Positions 45,485-55,742 are shown, counted from the stretch's first letter. The stretch is 64,000 nucleotides of DNA from Petrotoga sp. 9PWA.NaAc.5.4 (GCF_002895485.1 NZ_AZRK01000024.1:27370-91369); one strand, 5' to 3'. The notes: a model not told the origin generated them from the sequence alone. Translations and numbers: made by a program.

Positions 45485-46876
45485 ATGAATCTTTTTGTAC
45501 TTATAAATTTGATATTTTTTGTATTAGGAATTTTGTTTTTTGTCTGGATGCAAAGGAGACATTTCTCATTTACGGTTAGGGTTTTTAGTGCTTTGGGACT
45601 GGGAATCTTGTTTGGAGCAATTTTACAAATGATTTATGGGGCTGGTTCTGAAGTGATTAATAGTTCCATACAGTGGATTAATATTGTTGGGACAGGTTAT
45701 ATAAGGTTATTGAATATGATAGTAATTCCTTTGGTTATGGTATCGATTATCACCGCAATAATAAATCTAAAAGATGGAAAAATGCTTGGAAAAATGAGTG
45801 GTTATATTATTGGAATTTTAATTATAACTGCTGGCATTGCTGCCTTGGTAGGCATATTTACTGCGTCTTCTTTCGGTTTAACAGCCGAAGGATTACAAAG
45901 TGGAGAAGCAGAACTTCAAAGAGGAATCTATTTAGAACAACAATTACAAAACCTTTCTCAGGTTCCATTAACTCAAAGATTAGTTGAGATAATTCCTGCA
46001 AATCCTTTTTTAGATATGACTGGAGCAAGACCGACTTCCACACTTGCAGTAGTTATTTTTTCATCGTTTGTAGGTATTGCAACTCTTGGAGTGGCAAAAA
46101 AGAAGCCTGAATCAGCTCAAGTATTTATCAATTTTATGAACTCAGTTCATGACATTGTGATGAAAATAGTAACTTTAGTTTTACGATTAACCCCTTTTGG
46201 TATTTTTGCTCTAATGACGCGAACCATAGCCCAAAATAGTTGGCAAAGTATATTAAGGCTTGGAGAATTTGTCCTTGCTTCATATGTTGCAATAGGAATT
46301 ATGTTTATAATTCACTTAGTAATAATAGCTCTTTCCGGTTTAAACCCTTTTACATATTTGAAAAAGGCACTACCAACTTTAACTTTTGCTTTCACTTCTA
46401 GAACAAGTGCGGGAACAATTCCTTTAACTGTTAAAACTCAAGTTGAAGATTTAGGTATTCCCGAAGGAATAGCAAACTTAGCAGCATCATTTGGAGCAAG
46501 TATCGGTCAAAATGGCTGTGCCGCTATATATCCTGCAATGGTTGCTTTTATGATCGCACCGACCGTTGGAATCAATCCGCTCGATCCTTTATTTATTATT
46601 TCTTTAGTAGCGGTTATAATAATTAGTTCGTTTGGCGTTGCAGGCGTCGGGGGAGGAGCAACTTTTGCTTCTTTAATCGTATTATCAACGTTGGGACTTC
46701 CTGTGGGGTTAGTTGGTTTGTTAATCTCTGTTGAACCTTTAATAGATATGGCAAGAACGGCTTTAAATGTCAATGATTCAATCCTTTCAGGATTGTTAAC
46801 TTCAAAGTTATTGAAAACACACGATGCCGAGAAATTCAAGAAAGAAAAAATCTCCATAGAAGATATGCAAGGTTAA
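45485..46876 (+). CDS. Dicarboxylate/amino acid:cation symporter, L-cystine TcyP-like
   Basis: The 463-residue protein has eight membrane helices plus two re-entrant loops of the DAACS family. The N-terminus with QRRHFSFTVRVFSALGLGI and LLNMIVIPLVMVSIITAI matches Bacillus TcyP, a cystine transporter, more than glutamate or C4-dicarboxylate carriers; FTSRTSAGTIPLT and SFGASIGQNGCAAIYPAM are the substrate and cation loops. It is next to msrBA and shares a sulfur/thiol theme. aaggaggt precedes ATG 45485. Confidence 0.87.
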   Translation: MNLFVLINLIFFVLGILFFVWMQRRHFSFTVRVFSALGLGILFGAILQMIYGAGSEVINSSIQWINIVGTGYIRLLNMIVIPLVMVSIITAIINLKDGKMLGKMSGYIIGILIITAGIAALVGIFTASSFGLTAEGLQSGEAELQRGIYLEQQLQNLSQVPLTQRLVEIIPANPFLDMTGARPTSTLAVVIFSSFVGIATLGVAKKKPESAQVFINFMNSVHDIVMKIVTLVLRLTPFGIFALMTRTIAQNSWQSILRLGEFVLASYVAIGIMFIIHLVIIALSGLNPFTYLKKALPTLTFAFTSRTSAGTIPLTVKTQVEDLGIPEGIANLAASFGASIGQNGCAAIYPAMVAFMIAPTVGINPLDPLFIISLVAVIIISSFGVAGVGGGATFASLIVLSTLGLPVGLVGLLISVEPLIDMARTALNVNDSILSGLLTSKLLKTHDAEKFKKEKISIEDMQG

Positions 46877-46883
46877 ATTTAGA

Positions 46884-46918
46884 AAAGCAAAAGGCCTGTT
46901 CATACGGCCTTTTGCTTT
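46884..46918. terminator. Bidirectional terminator between cystine symporter and amylase
   Basis: A 13-bp stem AAAGCAAAAGGCC / GGCCTTTTGCTTT with a 9-base loop; T-runs on both sides serve the convergent genes. Confidence 0.92.
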
Positions 46919-46925
46919 TGTTTAT

Positions 46926-49442
46926 TCAATCAATTGTAATAAACAGATCATCCATTATTTTAGGATCGGTTGGATTTCCTCCACCAAAAGCCCATGGTCC
47001 TCCTTGTAAAGTTAAGGGTCTTAAAACCCCTTCGATACCATCATAATCATAGGTGGTTATATATATGTTCCACCCAGTTAAATCATTTGTTTCTAATACA
47101 CTCAAAGGTATTAAAAAAGTAATCTTATTTTCTTGTTTATTTACTTCAGCAACCGGAGAAGGAGTTATGGGATCTCCAAAATTGTTGGATCCGGCATTAT
47201 TTGAGCTATATAAATAAATACCCCAACCTGTTGCCCACATTCCATAATCCCAATCGTAATTTTCGGGCATAGTTGCATTTTGGAAAGGTAAATCAACAGC
47301 TCCTACTTTATTTGGATTATCGAAGTAAATTTGAAATGTTACATGATCGAATCCATTTGTAGGAGACCAAATATCTGTTATATTTTCCATAGTAATTATC
47401 ATTCTGAGCATAGTACCAATTTGTACCAATTCGACTTTTCTTATATCCATTTGATTATTAAAAGTTGAATCTTGTGGATATGAATATATTCCTAAGGGCC
47501 CTTTATCATCGCCAGCAGGATCTTCAACTATCTTCAAAGTAACCATTGGGATATCAAAATTTACCTTATATTCTTTAGAATATTCAACAATCAAAGGAGT
47601 TTTTCCATAAGCTTTTGCAAAAATTTTATGTGAGCCTGGTGTAAAGTCTGATATTTTTATTTTCACTTCCCATTTTTCTTCAATTCCTTGATTTAAATCT
47701 ACTCGTGCATATTCTTTTTCTTCTCCGTCGACGATGATTCTCACAGATTTTGCATTCGAAGCAGTTCCAGACAATATAAAATCATCAGTAAAAGTTTGAC
47801 CATCTGATATATTGTTTATGCTAACTGAAACTTCACTTTTTACAATTTCTTTTTTTTCATCGCTTACTTCAAATACACCAAATGATTTTGAATTTAATAA
47901 AAGATTAAAAGGTTCGGTATATACCATTTCTTTATTAACAAAGTTATTTACAATTAAAGGTTTTAAAACAGTTCCTTCTTCTAAATTAAAATCCATACCT
48001 GTTGCATGCTTTTTATTAGAAGAGGTATTCATCATTATAATATAAGATTTTGATTCATCATAGACTTTGTAAATCAATGGTCCTGGACCTAAATCATCAG
48101 AAAAAATCACATCAACCTTACCATATCTAAAAGTAGGCGTTTCTTTTCTTAATTCTGCCAATTCTTTTATAAACTGATAAGTTGGAGTATTAGTATCATA
48201 GTGATCTTTGCCTTCTGAAGAAAAACCGCCTGCGAACATAGTAGCCCTCGTTTCAATAAAATTCTGTTCAGTTCCATAATAAATTGTTGGTATACCCGGC
48301 ACAGTAAAAATTAAAACTAATGCTTGCTTAAGGCTATTAATATCAGAAGCTTTTAAAAACCTATCCATATCGTGATTATCAACAAAAGTTATCATTCTTG
48401 ATGGATTAACATACATTTTCTCTCTTTCTTCAAGTCGATAGGCTAAATAAGATGTAGGTTTACCCTCTTTAAAGACTCTTTTAATGTCAGTTTGAAGTGG
48501 AAAATCGAGCATAGAATTGAATCCTAAGCTAAAAAAATCATTTATTTCTTTTTCAGCATTATTAGAAAAAGGATTAGAAGTTAACCACGCTTCTCCAAAA
48601 ACTAAAAAATCTTCTTTTCCTAAATTTAAGGCTGATTCAAATATACCTTGCTTTCCTTTCAAAAATTCTGGCCAAAATTCTGGTTCGACATATATAGCTG
48701 TGTCGATCCTAAAACCATCAACATCGGCTTCTTCTATCCAAAACGAATAAGAATCTTTTAAAGCTTCTATTACTAAAGGATTTTCAGTATTCAAATCATC
48801 AAGTTCAGAAAATTCTGTATTATACCTATTAGGATCTTTTATTTCTGAAGGCCAATGATAAACATTTAATTTTCGTTGTTCTGGATCGTTGTAATCATTC
48901 ATATTGAAAGGATATTGTGTGGGCTTATTAGTAGGAACACTTTGATCATTCAAAAAGTATCTTCCGTTTTTATACATTAAAAAATTCCCAGTATGATTTG
49001 TAACTATATCCTGTATGACGTACATGTCCCTTTTATGAACTTCTTCCACAAATTTTTTGTAAAGTTCTAAATCTCCAAAATGTTCTTCTATACTTTTAAA
49101 ATCTCTCGCCCAATAACCATGGTATCCTCCATAATCAACGGCTCCATCCCACCATTGGTTAGCAACAGGCGGAGTGATCCATATTGCTGTTACTCCTAAT
49201 CCTGAAATATAGTCCAATTGATCAATTAAACCTTGTATATCTCCACCATTGTACTTTGAATTCACATTGCCACTTTCTATACCTGACTCAGTGAGTACAT
49301 CATTAGAAGTATCTCCATTTGCAAATCTGTCTATCATTACAAAATAAATAATTTGATCTTCCCAAACTGGAGACTTAGTTGCAGGAAAAATCAAAAGAAC
49401 GGCAAATAAGTATACAACAGTAATAATCCAAAACTTTTTCAT
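46926..49442 (-). CDS. Secreted GH13 alpha-amylase with glucodextranase-type C-terminal domain
   Basis: The 838-residue protein has a signal peptide (MKKFWIITVVYLFAVLLIF), a GH13 barrel with VIQDIVTNHTG, the nucleophile in DGFRIDTAIYV, the acid/base in VFGEAWL and FVDNHDMDRF, an Ig-like linker (VSINNISDGQTFTDDFILSG) and a C-terminal module of the glucodextranase/membrane-bound type (VEDPAGDDKGPLG to LQGGPWAFGGG). It would break down starch-like glucans outside the cell or at the surface. ATG 49442 is preferred with aaggatgtgg before it; an upstream ATG at 49532 adds a non-signal stretch. Confidence 0.93.
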   Translation of the reverse strand: MKKFWIITVVYLFAVLLIFPATKSPVWEDQIIYFVMIDRFANGDTSNDVLTESGIESGNVNSKYNGGDIQGLIDQLDYISGLGVTAIWITPPVANQWWDGAVDYGGYHGYWARDFKSIEEHFGDLELYKKFVEEVHKRDMYVIQDIVTNHTGNFLMYKNGRYFLNDQSVPTNKPTQYPFNMNDYNDPEQRKLNVYHWPSEIKDPNRYNTEFSELDDLNTENPLVIEALKDSYSFWIEEADVDGFRIDTAIYVEPEFWPEFLKGKQGIFESALNLGKEDFLVFGEAWLTSNPFSNNAEKEINDFFSLGFNSMLDFPLQTDIKRVFKEGKPTSYLAYRLEEREKMYVNPSRMITFVDNHDMDRFLKASDINSLKQALVLIFTVPGIPTIYYGTEQNFIETRATMFAGGFSSEGKDHYDTNTPTYQFIKELAELRKETPTFRYGKVDVIFSDDLGPGPLIYKVYDESKSYIIMMNTSSNKKHATGMDFNLEEGTVLKPLIVNNFVNKEMVYTEPFNLLLNSKSFGVFEVSDEKKEIVKSEVSVSINNISDGQTFTDDFILSGTASNAKSVRIIVDGEEKEYARVDLNQGIEEKWEVKIKISDFTPGSHKIFAKAYGKTPLIVEYSKEYKVNFDIPMVTLKIVEDPAGDDKGPLGIYSYPQDSTFNNQMDIRKVELVQIGTMLRMIITMENITDIWSPTNGFDHVTFQIYFDNPNKVGAVDLPFQNATMPENYDWDYGMWATGWGIYLYSSNNAGSNNFGDPITPSPVAEVNKQENKITFLIPLSVLETNDLTGWNIYITTYDYDGIEGVLRPLTLQGGPWAFGGGNPTDPKIMDDLFITID

Positions 49443-49640
49443 TTTTCCACATCCTTTTATAGTTTTATATCCCGCATTCAAAGGCAGCGGTAACCTTTCC
49501 ATTATTATATCATTGATACTAATTATTTGCAATCTTTTTTAAAATATTTTATTATTTTTGATTTTAGGCAAATAAAGAAAGAAATATTTAAATAAAACTA
49601 ATTATAAAACAAAATCTAACTTTTTCTGATTTGATTTTTC

Positions 49641-49901
49641 ATACAGAACGATTTATGATGAAGTTGGGCTTGATTTTCGTTGGAATGTGCGTATAGAGGC
49701 AGCAACTAACAAATTGGAAAACGCATGGATTGCTGAAATAAAATAGATTTGAAAGAAATTAATGTAGATTTTTCATTAGGTACAAGAATTAATTTTAACA
49801 GAAACAAGTGGAAAGGCGATTCAGCTATTTACGGATGTTGGAGTTGCACTTCTGTTTCTTTTCATACCTTAGAGCGATTTGGTTATGCGGTATTTGAATA
49901 A
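49641..49901 (+). pseudogene. Remnant of a CBM9-like carbohydrate-binding domain protein (C-terminal part)
   Basis: Two frames joined by a frameshift near 49735-49745 give YDEVGLDFRWNVRIEAATN, AWIAEIK, then IDLKEINVDFSLGTRINF and LERFGYAVFE ending at TAA 49899. The W-AEI and final ERFGY-V-F pattern is that of family-9-type carbohydrate-binding modules. No start or N-terminal part is left, and the amylase promoter region lies just upstream. Confidence 0.6.
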
Positions 49902-49939
49902 AATTAATGAAAAAAACTAGTAAGAGGAGTACAGAAATT

Positions 49940-50997
49940 ATGTATTTATCTCAAGGATTGAAAGAATTTAATTATTTAGATCATCTTATGATAGTAGGTT
50001 CTACTTTCGAGGAAAATATTATATTCCTTATATTTCTGCTACTGATGTGGACTTGACCCCAAAAGAGTGGCTTTTTGATTCTTTTTTATTAATTCCAGAA
50101 GTAAAAAATTTTTCCTTAGGAGCTGATATAAATATTGGAACGACTATGAGTGGAGAAGGAAATTTTTATGCGGTCCCTTCCCCAAATCCCGGTAACAAAG
50201 AAGCTTGGTTAACAATAATCGAAAGTTTAATGTGCGGTGCAAATACAATATCCAAAGCTATCGAAGAAATATCAAAGATAATAGGAAAGCCAGAAATAGA
50301 AAGGAATCTTGTTGTTATGTTACCTTACGCTGGGATAAATCAATGTAAATTTGGAATGATTGATGGGAAAAATCTTAATTTTTCCATTCTGGGATAGAAT
50401 TTAACAGAAGCAACAAAAGACAGATATAGTGCCTGTGAATGGTTTGTAGAAACTTTTATGGCTCGGTGGAAGAAAGAAAAAATTGATAATCTAAATTTAT
50501 TGGGATTTTATTGGCCATTTGAAACCGTTTATAGAGGGTGGAATGTGGATGATCATTGGTTATTAAAAGAGATTCGTAAATTTATCAATGTATCATGCAA
50601 CAAAAAATTATTTTGGATACCTTTTTGGGCGAGTTATAATGTTCATTTACTTGATGATTATCAAAATTATTATTTTGATGCAGCTTTTTTACAACCAAAT
50701 TAAATGTTTTATGAAAAAATAAAAGGGGTTGAAGAAGCTGCTAATGCTGCAAAGAAAAGAAATGCAGGTATAGAGATGGAATACTATCTTAGTTTAAATG
50801 AGCCGATTAAAGTATCCCAAGAACGCCACAAAAGGTTCAGAGAATATTTAGATGGTGGAGTTAAATATGATTATATGAATGCTGCATGTGCCTGGTTTAT
50901 TGGAGGAAAGATCGGGGAAATGATAGAAGATCCGATTGAATTTGAATTTTATCAAGATATAGTAGATTTTGTACATAAAAGATATAAGTTAAAATAA
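49940..50997 (+). pseudogene. DUF4855-family protein, broken by one frameshift and two stops
   Basis: A ribosome site (agaggag) and ATG 49940 begin MYLSQGLKEFNYLDHLMIVG; a frameshift near 50010 moves into RGKYYIPYISATDVDLTPKE, and from 50047 the same frame runs to 50997, interrupted by TAG (50395) and TAA (50701). Visible pieces WLLKEIRKFI, WIPFWASYNVHLLDDY, FDAAFLQPN, then GIEMEYYLS match the DUF4855 family, a putative glycoside-related TIM-barrel protein. Coding pattern is well kept, so decay is recent. Confidence 0.75.
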
Positions 50998-51061
50998 TAA
51001 AATAGATTCTGTTTATACTAAATAGATTACTTAATTTATATTATGCAAGGGGTAATTTATA

Positions 51062-51820
51062 TTGATTATTACAATTACTAACCTTTTAAATACTTTTGAG
51101 AGTCTTGGAATAAGAGAAGGAGACACGCTTTTGGTACATAGTTCATTATCAAGTTTTGGATACGTAGAAGGCGGGGTACAAACTGTTATCGAGGCTTTAT
51201 TGGCTTCGGTGGGAACAAGCGGGAACGTTTTTGTTCCTACTCTAACAGGCAAACCAAATGATGGCCCAACTAATCCCCCTGTTTTTGATGTGAGAAATTC
51301 TCCTTGTTGGACGGGTAGAATTTCTTCTGATTTTATGAAATTGCCTCAGGCTAAAAGAAGCTTACATCCTACTCATTCTGTTGCAGGGATAGGTCCTTTG
51401 GTAGATTATTTGATTAAAGGTCACGAAGATTCTTTAACACCTTGTGGCAAAGATTCGCCTTACATAAAAATGGCTGAGATTGGAAGTTACATTTTGTTAT
51501 TAGGTGTAACAATGGATTCTAACACGACTATTCATTCAGTTGAAGAACTAGCAAATCTTCCTTATCATTTGCAGAAAGAAAAGACAGAGTGCGCTATTAT
51601 AGACTATGATGGGAATATTCTAAAAAGAAGGCTCTACCTCCATCAGTGGGGAACACCACGATACTTTCAAAAAATAGAAGAACCTCTTGAAAATTTACAT
51701 ATATTAACTCAAACAAAGTGTGGTAATTCGGTGATTAGATTAATAAAATCGATGCCGATGATTGAATGGTTGTACAAAAAATTAATAAAAAATCCAGAAT
51801 ATCTTATAAAGGAGAGTTAG
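51062..51820 (+). CDS. AAC(3)-family aminoglycoside N-acetyltransferase-like protein
   Basis: The 252-residue protein has GDTLLVHSSLSSFGYVEGG, GTSGNVFVPTLTG, RSLHPTHSVAGIGP and LLGVTMDSNTTIHSVEEL, the full set of family motifs including the catalytic His in HPTHS. It starts at TTG 51062 after aagggg. Chromosomal members of this family often sit in sugar loci and may acetylate amino sugars rather than antibiotics; its neighbours here are broken carbohydrate-related genes. Resistance should not be assumed. Confidence 0.87.
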   Translation: MIITITNLLNTFESLGIREGDTLLVHSSLSSFGYVEGGVQTVIEALLASVGTSGNVFVPTLTGKPNDGPTNPPVFDVRNSPCWTGRISSDFMKLPQAKRSLHPTHSVAGIGPLVDYLIKGHEDSLTPCGKDSPYIKMAEIGSYILLLGVTMDSNTTIHSVEELANLPYHLQKEKTECAIIDYDGNILKRRLYLHQWGTPRYFQKIEEPLENLHILTQTKCGNSVIRLIKSMPMIEWLYKKLIKNPEYLIKES

Positions 51821-51824
51821 TTGT

Positions 51825-53012
51825 ATGAGAATAGTTTATTTGCCATTAGATGAAAGATTTTGTACAAGAGAATACTTTTTAATGTTCACAAAAGTTGCAG
51901 GTTTAGATCTATTAACTCCCCTTAGGGAACTATTAGGTTCTAAAAAAGTGCCTGCTGATACAAATGTCTTAGAAAATTGGCTTTTAGAAAATGTACAACC
52001 AGGTGATAGTTTAATAATTTCTCTAGATACTTTGATTCATGGAGGCTTGATTCCCTCATGAATAAATTTAATCCAGCCCGAAACTATACGCGACAGATTG
52101 AAAATTCTTTCTATTTTAAAAGAAAAGAAAACAGAAATATATCTTTCCACAACAATAACAAGGATTCCAATATATAATTCTGCAGATGAAGAACCCGATT
52201 ATTGGGAATATTATGGTGAAACATTAAGTAACATGTCAAAGGATTTTGCTAGATATTTAGAATCCAATAATCTAGAAAATTTGTCTTATAAAAACATTCT
52301 TCCTGAGTTTTTGAGTCAAAATGAAAAAAGGTATCAACATATCCCTGAATGGATGATTAAAGATTTCTTTTGGCGAAGAGAGAGAAATTATAATATCATA
52401 CGAGAAGTCATAGAACTTGTGAATGAAGGGATAGTAGACTTTTTGAATTTAACCTTAGATGATAATTCTGCGGGCAGTCTTTCTGTGTATGAAGCTCAAC
52501 AACATAAAAAGGTAGTAAAAGGATTAGGCTTAGAAGAAAAAATTTCAATTCATCCTGGTGCAGATGAAACTTCTCTTACTCTTTTAAGTAGACTTTTATG
52601 TTCAAAATTTCAATATACTCCTTCTTTTGAATTATTTTATGTTCATCCAGAATCAATAAACCTCATTCCTCCCTATGAAGGTTATCCTTTGAAAGATAGT
52701 GTGAAAAACCATATTAAAGCTGCAGGTGCACAAATAAAAACACATGGAGAAATATTTCTCCTTCTAAATAATGCAACCGATTATAACAAGTATGAAGTTA
52801 TTTATCAAGACGAAGTGAAAGTTAATGAAGAGGAATATGACAATATTTTAAAGAGAATTTTAGGAGAAAATAGAATTGTGGGAGTGGCCGATATAAGGTA
52901 CGGAAATGGAGCAGATAAAAAATTAGTAGAAAAAGCTTTACATAAAAATTGGGACATAGAGGTATTTTTCCCATGGCATCGAAGCTTTGAAGTAGGAATT
53001 TCTTTAAAATAA
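51825..53012 (+). pseudogene. DUF4127-family protein with an in-frame TGA and truncated C-terminus
   Basis: One frame from ATG 51825 reads MRIVYLPLDERFCTREYF, LLTPLRELLG and LISLDTLIHGGLIPS, meets TGA at 52059, then continues in the same frame with INLIQPETIRDRLKIL and LTLDDNSAGSLS, HPGADETSLTLLSR to TAA 53010. The family usually has Arg after GGLI-S, so the TGA looks like CGA changed by one base. The C-terminal domain seems cut short or shifted after VADIRYGNGADKKLVEKAL. Family function is unknown. Confidence 0.75.
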
Positions 53013-53068
53013 CTACATCAATATAAAAGAAAAAATATTCTTCCTTTATTATTTATATTTTATTCTTA

Positions 53069-53162
53069 TTTTAAAAATTCTAACGTGCAAAAAAAGAGAG
53101 GGCTCTGCCCTCTTACTGTTATAAATTCAAAAGCTTGTTTTTCAAAATCTCTATTCCAAAGT
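53069..53162 (+). repeat. Interspersed repeat, copy 9 (internally deleted)
   Basis: A short copy keeping the second hairpin (GAGAGGGCTCTGCCCTCTT) and a degraded 3' terminus (CCAAAGT). It lies between the DUF4127 pseudogene and the NIF3 gene. Confidence 0.55.
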
Positions 53163-53194
53163 GTTTATTTATTTAATGCTGTTTAAAGACATAT

Positions 53195-53989
53195 TTAATA
53201 GACTCTGAAAATAGATGGTTGAGAGAAATAATAAACTGAAATATCTGAAAATTTTTCTTTTATAATAGAGGAAATATATTCCATTCCAAATTTTTCACTT
53301 TCTGCATGCCCTAAAACCACCAAAGCTCTTTTTTTGCCTTGGCTTATTGCATCTCTAACATATTCAGGAGTTTCCCACTCAGGGCCTTCACCATATATTA
53401 AAACATCTAAATTTTCTTTACTAAAAAGAGGTATTGCAATTTCGCCTGTTCCTCTATATCCAACTAATATACCTATGCGATTACACTTCATCGATAAATC
53501 TCCTATAAAACGTACGTATTTAATATTTAATGTTTTTTTTATATACTTAATAATTTCTAATAATGTTTTATCAGGAAGTTCTATTACTGAATAAAGCCGG
53601 TTTCGTTTTACCTCGTAATCTTCAAACGATAGACGTTTTAGTAATCCTAACATAATTCCATCTGGATCATATCTATGAATACTGTCGTGAAAACGAAAGA
53701 TTGAAATATTATTAGACTTAATTAAATCAAGTTTATTCTTAAAAACAGGATCAGATTCAAATTCTTTTAGATTACCTTTATGACTATAGAAAATACCTTC
53801 ATGAGTTATTATAAAATTGGCTCCTAACTCAATAGTTTTTTTAATCACTTCGTACGTAGCTAAAAAAGTTACACTTATGCCTTTTACTATAGAATTTTTA
53901 TCACCAAATTCTAATTTATCAACAGTTTCTTCTTTATTTAGTTCATCTATAATAATTGTATTTATCACATCTTGAACGGTTGTTTTCAA
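53195..53989 (-). CDS. NIF3-family (DUF34) metal-binding protein
   Basis: The 264-residue protein shows the paired metal motifs of the family: NFIITHEGIFY, IFRFHDSIHRYDPDG and, near the C-terminus, VLGHAESEKFGMEYI. NIF3/YbgI proteins form dinuclear-metal rings and are linked in some reports to GTP cyclohydrolase or metal homeostasis; the biochemical role is unsettled. It starts at TTG 53989 with ggag upstream. It lies downstream of a methyltransferase gene on the same strand (15 bases). Confidence 0.88.
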   Translation of the reverse strand: MKTTVQDVINTIIIDELNKEETVDKLEFGDKNSIVKGISVTFLATYEVIKKTIELGANFIITHEGIFYSHKGNLKEFESDPVFKNKLDLIKSNNISIFRFHDSIHRYDPDGIMLGLLKRLSFEDYEVKRNRLYSVIELPDKTLLEIIKYIKKTLNIKYVRFIGDLSMKCNRIGILVGYRGTGEIAIPLFSKENLDVLIYGEGPEWETPEYVRDAISQGKKRALVVLGHAESEKFGMEYISSIIKEKFSDISVYYFSQPSIFRVY

Positions 53990-54004
53990 TCTTTTCTCTT
54001 CTCC

Positions 54005-54667
54005 TTATTTTTTAGCAATTACATAATAATGGCAACTTCGTGAACCGTTAAGTCTAATATCTTCTACATAGAAAAATTTTTGAATGTCAAAATTTTCTAA
54101 TAACTTTTTTACATCTTTTTCATCTGCAAAGTAATGTACTATCCCTTTTTCTATTCCTTCTTGTTTTATAATAGTGTTTTCGTCTATTTTACTGCTTATG
54201 TTATTAACATAATTTGGACTATTTTTAGAGTTGAAAGTTAAAAATATTTCACCCCCTGGTTTAAGAACCCTGTAGATTTCAGAAATAACTTTTAGTATTC
54301 CTTTAGAATCTGTATGATATATGACGTGTAAAGAAAACACTGCATCAAAACTTTCATTATCAAAAGGTAAGGAATGCATGTCTTCTAATCTTATATCTAT
54401 AATATATTTTTTCTGCTCACAAACTTCTTTTAGTCTGTCAATGGCACTTTGTGCACCATCTATTGCAGCAACTTTAAAACCCTGCTCATAAAAATATAGA
54501 GAGTTTCTCCCAAGACCACAGCCAAGGTCTAAAATATAGTGTTTATTTTGATTTTTCCAGCGAACAGCGAGTGCATAAACAACACTTGCCGGACTTAGCC
54601 AACGATCATCATTAATCCGGTTCCAATCCCAAATGCCTCTAAGAAATTTATTTTCATCGTCTTTCAT
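54005..54667 (-). CDS. SAM-dependent methyltransferase
   Basis: The 220-residue class I methyltransferase has motif I ILDLGCGLGRNSLYF, the acid of motif II in AIDGAQSAIDRL, LEDMHSLPFDNESFDAVFSL and VLKPGGEIFLTF. It resembles small-molecule methyltransferases of the UbiE/TehB-like group. ATG 54667 follows ttggagg; an upstream ATG at 54682 overlaps the AIM24 gene. Substrate unknown. Confidence 0.88.
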   Translation of the reverse strand: MKDDENKFLRGIWDWNRINDDRWLSPASVVYALAVRWKNQNKHYILDLGCGLGRNSLYFYEQGFKVAAIDGAQSAIDRLKEVCEQKKYIIDIRLEDMHSLPFDNESFDAVFSLHVIYHTDSKGILKVISEIYRVLKPGGEIFLTFNSKNSPNYVNNISSKIDENTIIKQEGIEKGIVHYFADEKDVKKLLENFDIQKFFYVEDIRLNGSRSCHYYVIAKK

Positions 54668-54678
54668 TTTTCCTCCAA

Positions 54679-55443
54679 TCAAAATCTTCTATCATCATTG
54701 AATATCCCACCCATAAATCCTCTAAAATTATTTCTATCCTCTCCTTTATTTTGATACCTTGAAGCAGAAATTATTCTATCAGCTAACCTCGAAAAAGGAA
54801 GACTTTGAAGATATATTGTACCGGGCCCCGTCAATTTTGCCAAGAACATTCCTTCACCACCAAATAAAGCATTTTTAAATCCTCCAACAAATTGAATATC
54901 ATATTTAACAGTTTTTTGAAAACCGACTATACACCCCGTATCTACTCTTAAGGTTTCACCTGGTTCCAAATGTTTTTCTATAACTGTACCTCCAGCATGT
55001 ATAAAAGCCATTCCGTGACCTTCTAATCTTTGAAGTATGAATCCTTCTCCACCAAACAGTCCTGTTCCTATTCTTTTTGTAAATTCAATTTCTATTTCGA
55101 TGCCATTAGCGGCGCACAAAAAACTATCTTTTTGGCAAATAAACGAACCATTAAATTGTATCAAATCTATGGGCAATATCTTACCAGGATAAGGTGCACC
55201 AAAAGCCACATGTCCTTTACCTGAACCTTCTTGTACAAAATTGGTAATGAAAAAACTTTCACCTGCAAACGCTCTTTTTAAACCCCTGAAAAGTCCACCT
55301 CCTGTATTAGTCTGCATCGCTATGCCATCTTCCATATACATCATAGCTCCTACTTCAGCTCTTATTCCTTCTCCCGGATCAAGTTCTATTTCGACTAATT
55401 GCATGTCATCCCCAAATATTTTGTATTCTATTATATCCGCCAT
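54679..55443 (-). CDS. AIM24 / TIGR00266 family protein
   Basis: The 254-residue protein is built from repeated beta-strands with glycine-rich turns: EVGAMMYMEDGIAMQTNTGG, GLKRAFAGESFFITNF, GLFGGEGFILQRLEGHG and KNALFGGEGMFLAKLTGPG, the marks of this family. Its molecular role is unknown; in yeast AIM24 organises inner mitochondrial membrane complexes. It is followed by a methyltransferase and NIF3 on the same strand. aggagg before ATG 55443. Confidence 0.88.
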   Translation of the reverse strand: MADIIEYKIFGDDMQLVEIELDPGEGIRAEVGAMMYMEDGIAMQTNTGGGLFRGLKRAFAGESFFITNFVQEGSGKGHVAFGAPYPGKILPIDLIQFNGSFICQKDSFLCAANGIEIEIEFTKRIGTGLFGGEGFILQRLEGHGMAFIHAGGTVIEKHLEPGETLRVDTGCIVGFQKTVKYDIQFVGGFKNALFGGEGMFLAKLTGPGTIYLQSLPFSRLADRIISASRYQNKGEDRNNFRGFMGGIFNDDRRF

Positions 55444-55475
55444 CTCTTTTCCTCCTTATGCAAATTATTAAATTC

Positions 55476-55676
55476 ACTTTAGAAATTCTAAAACTTAAGT
55501 TTTGCCAATCTTTTAGTTTTAAATTTATTCAAAAATACCTCCCTGCTTCTAATCCTCATTAATTTCTAATTTTTTTAACTTTTTCGCTGCGTATAGCGAA
55601 GGAGAGGGGGAGGGCTCCGCCCTGGACCCATTTTAAATTCAAAAACTTATTTTCTGAAAATCATCATTTCTAAAGT
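55476..55676 (+). repeat. Interspersed repeat, copy 10 (complete, best preserved)
   Basis: A 201-bp copy from ACTTTAGAAAT (55476-55486) to ATTTCTAAAGT (55666-55676), perfect 11-bp inverted termini. Hairpin 1 is TTCGCTGCGTATAGCGAA; hairpin 2 is GAGGGCTCCGCCCTGG. It lies upstream of the AIM24 gene. Confidence 0.92.
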
Positions 55677-55742
55677 CACTATAACTTATTAAATTCACTT
55701 TAAAATTTCGAAACACAGATTCTATAATAGACAGAAATATCT

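Noticed and set aside
51062..51820. AAC(3)-like gene as an acquired antibiotic-resistance gene
   Set aside because: No mobile element borders it, base composition looks like its neighbours, and it lies in a decayed sugar-type locus; a metabolic acetyltransferase is more likely.
52041..52100. TGA in the DUF4127 gene as a selenocysteine codon
   Set aside because: Family has Arg at that place, no Sec-type context is seen, and the neighbouring genes are also broken by TAG and TAA.
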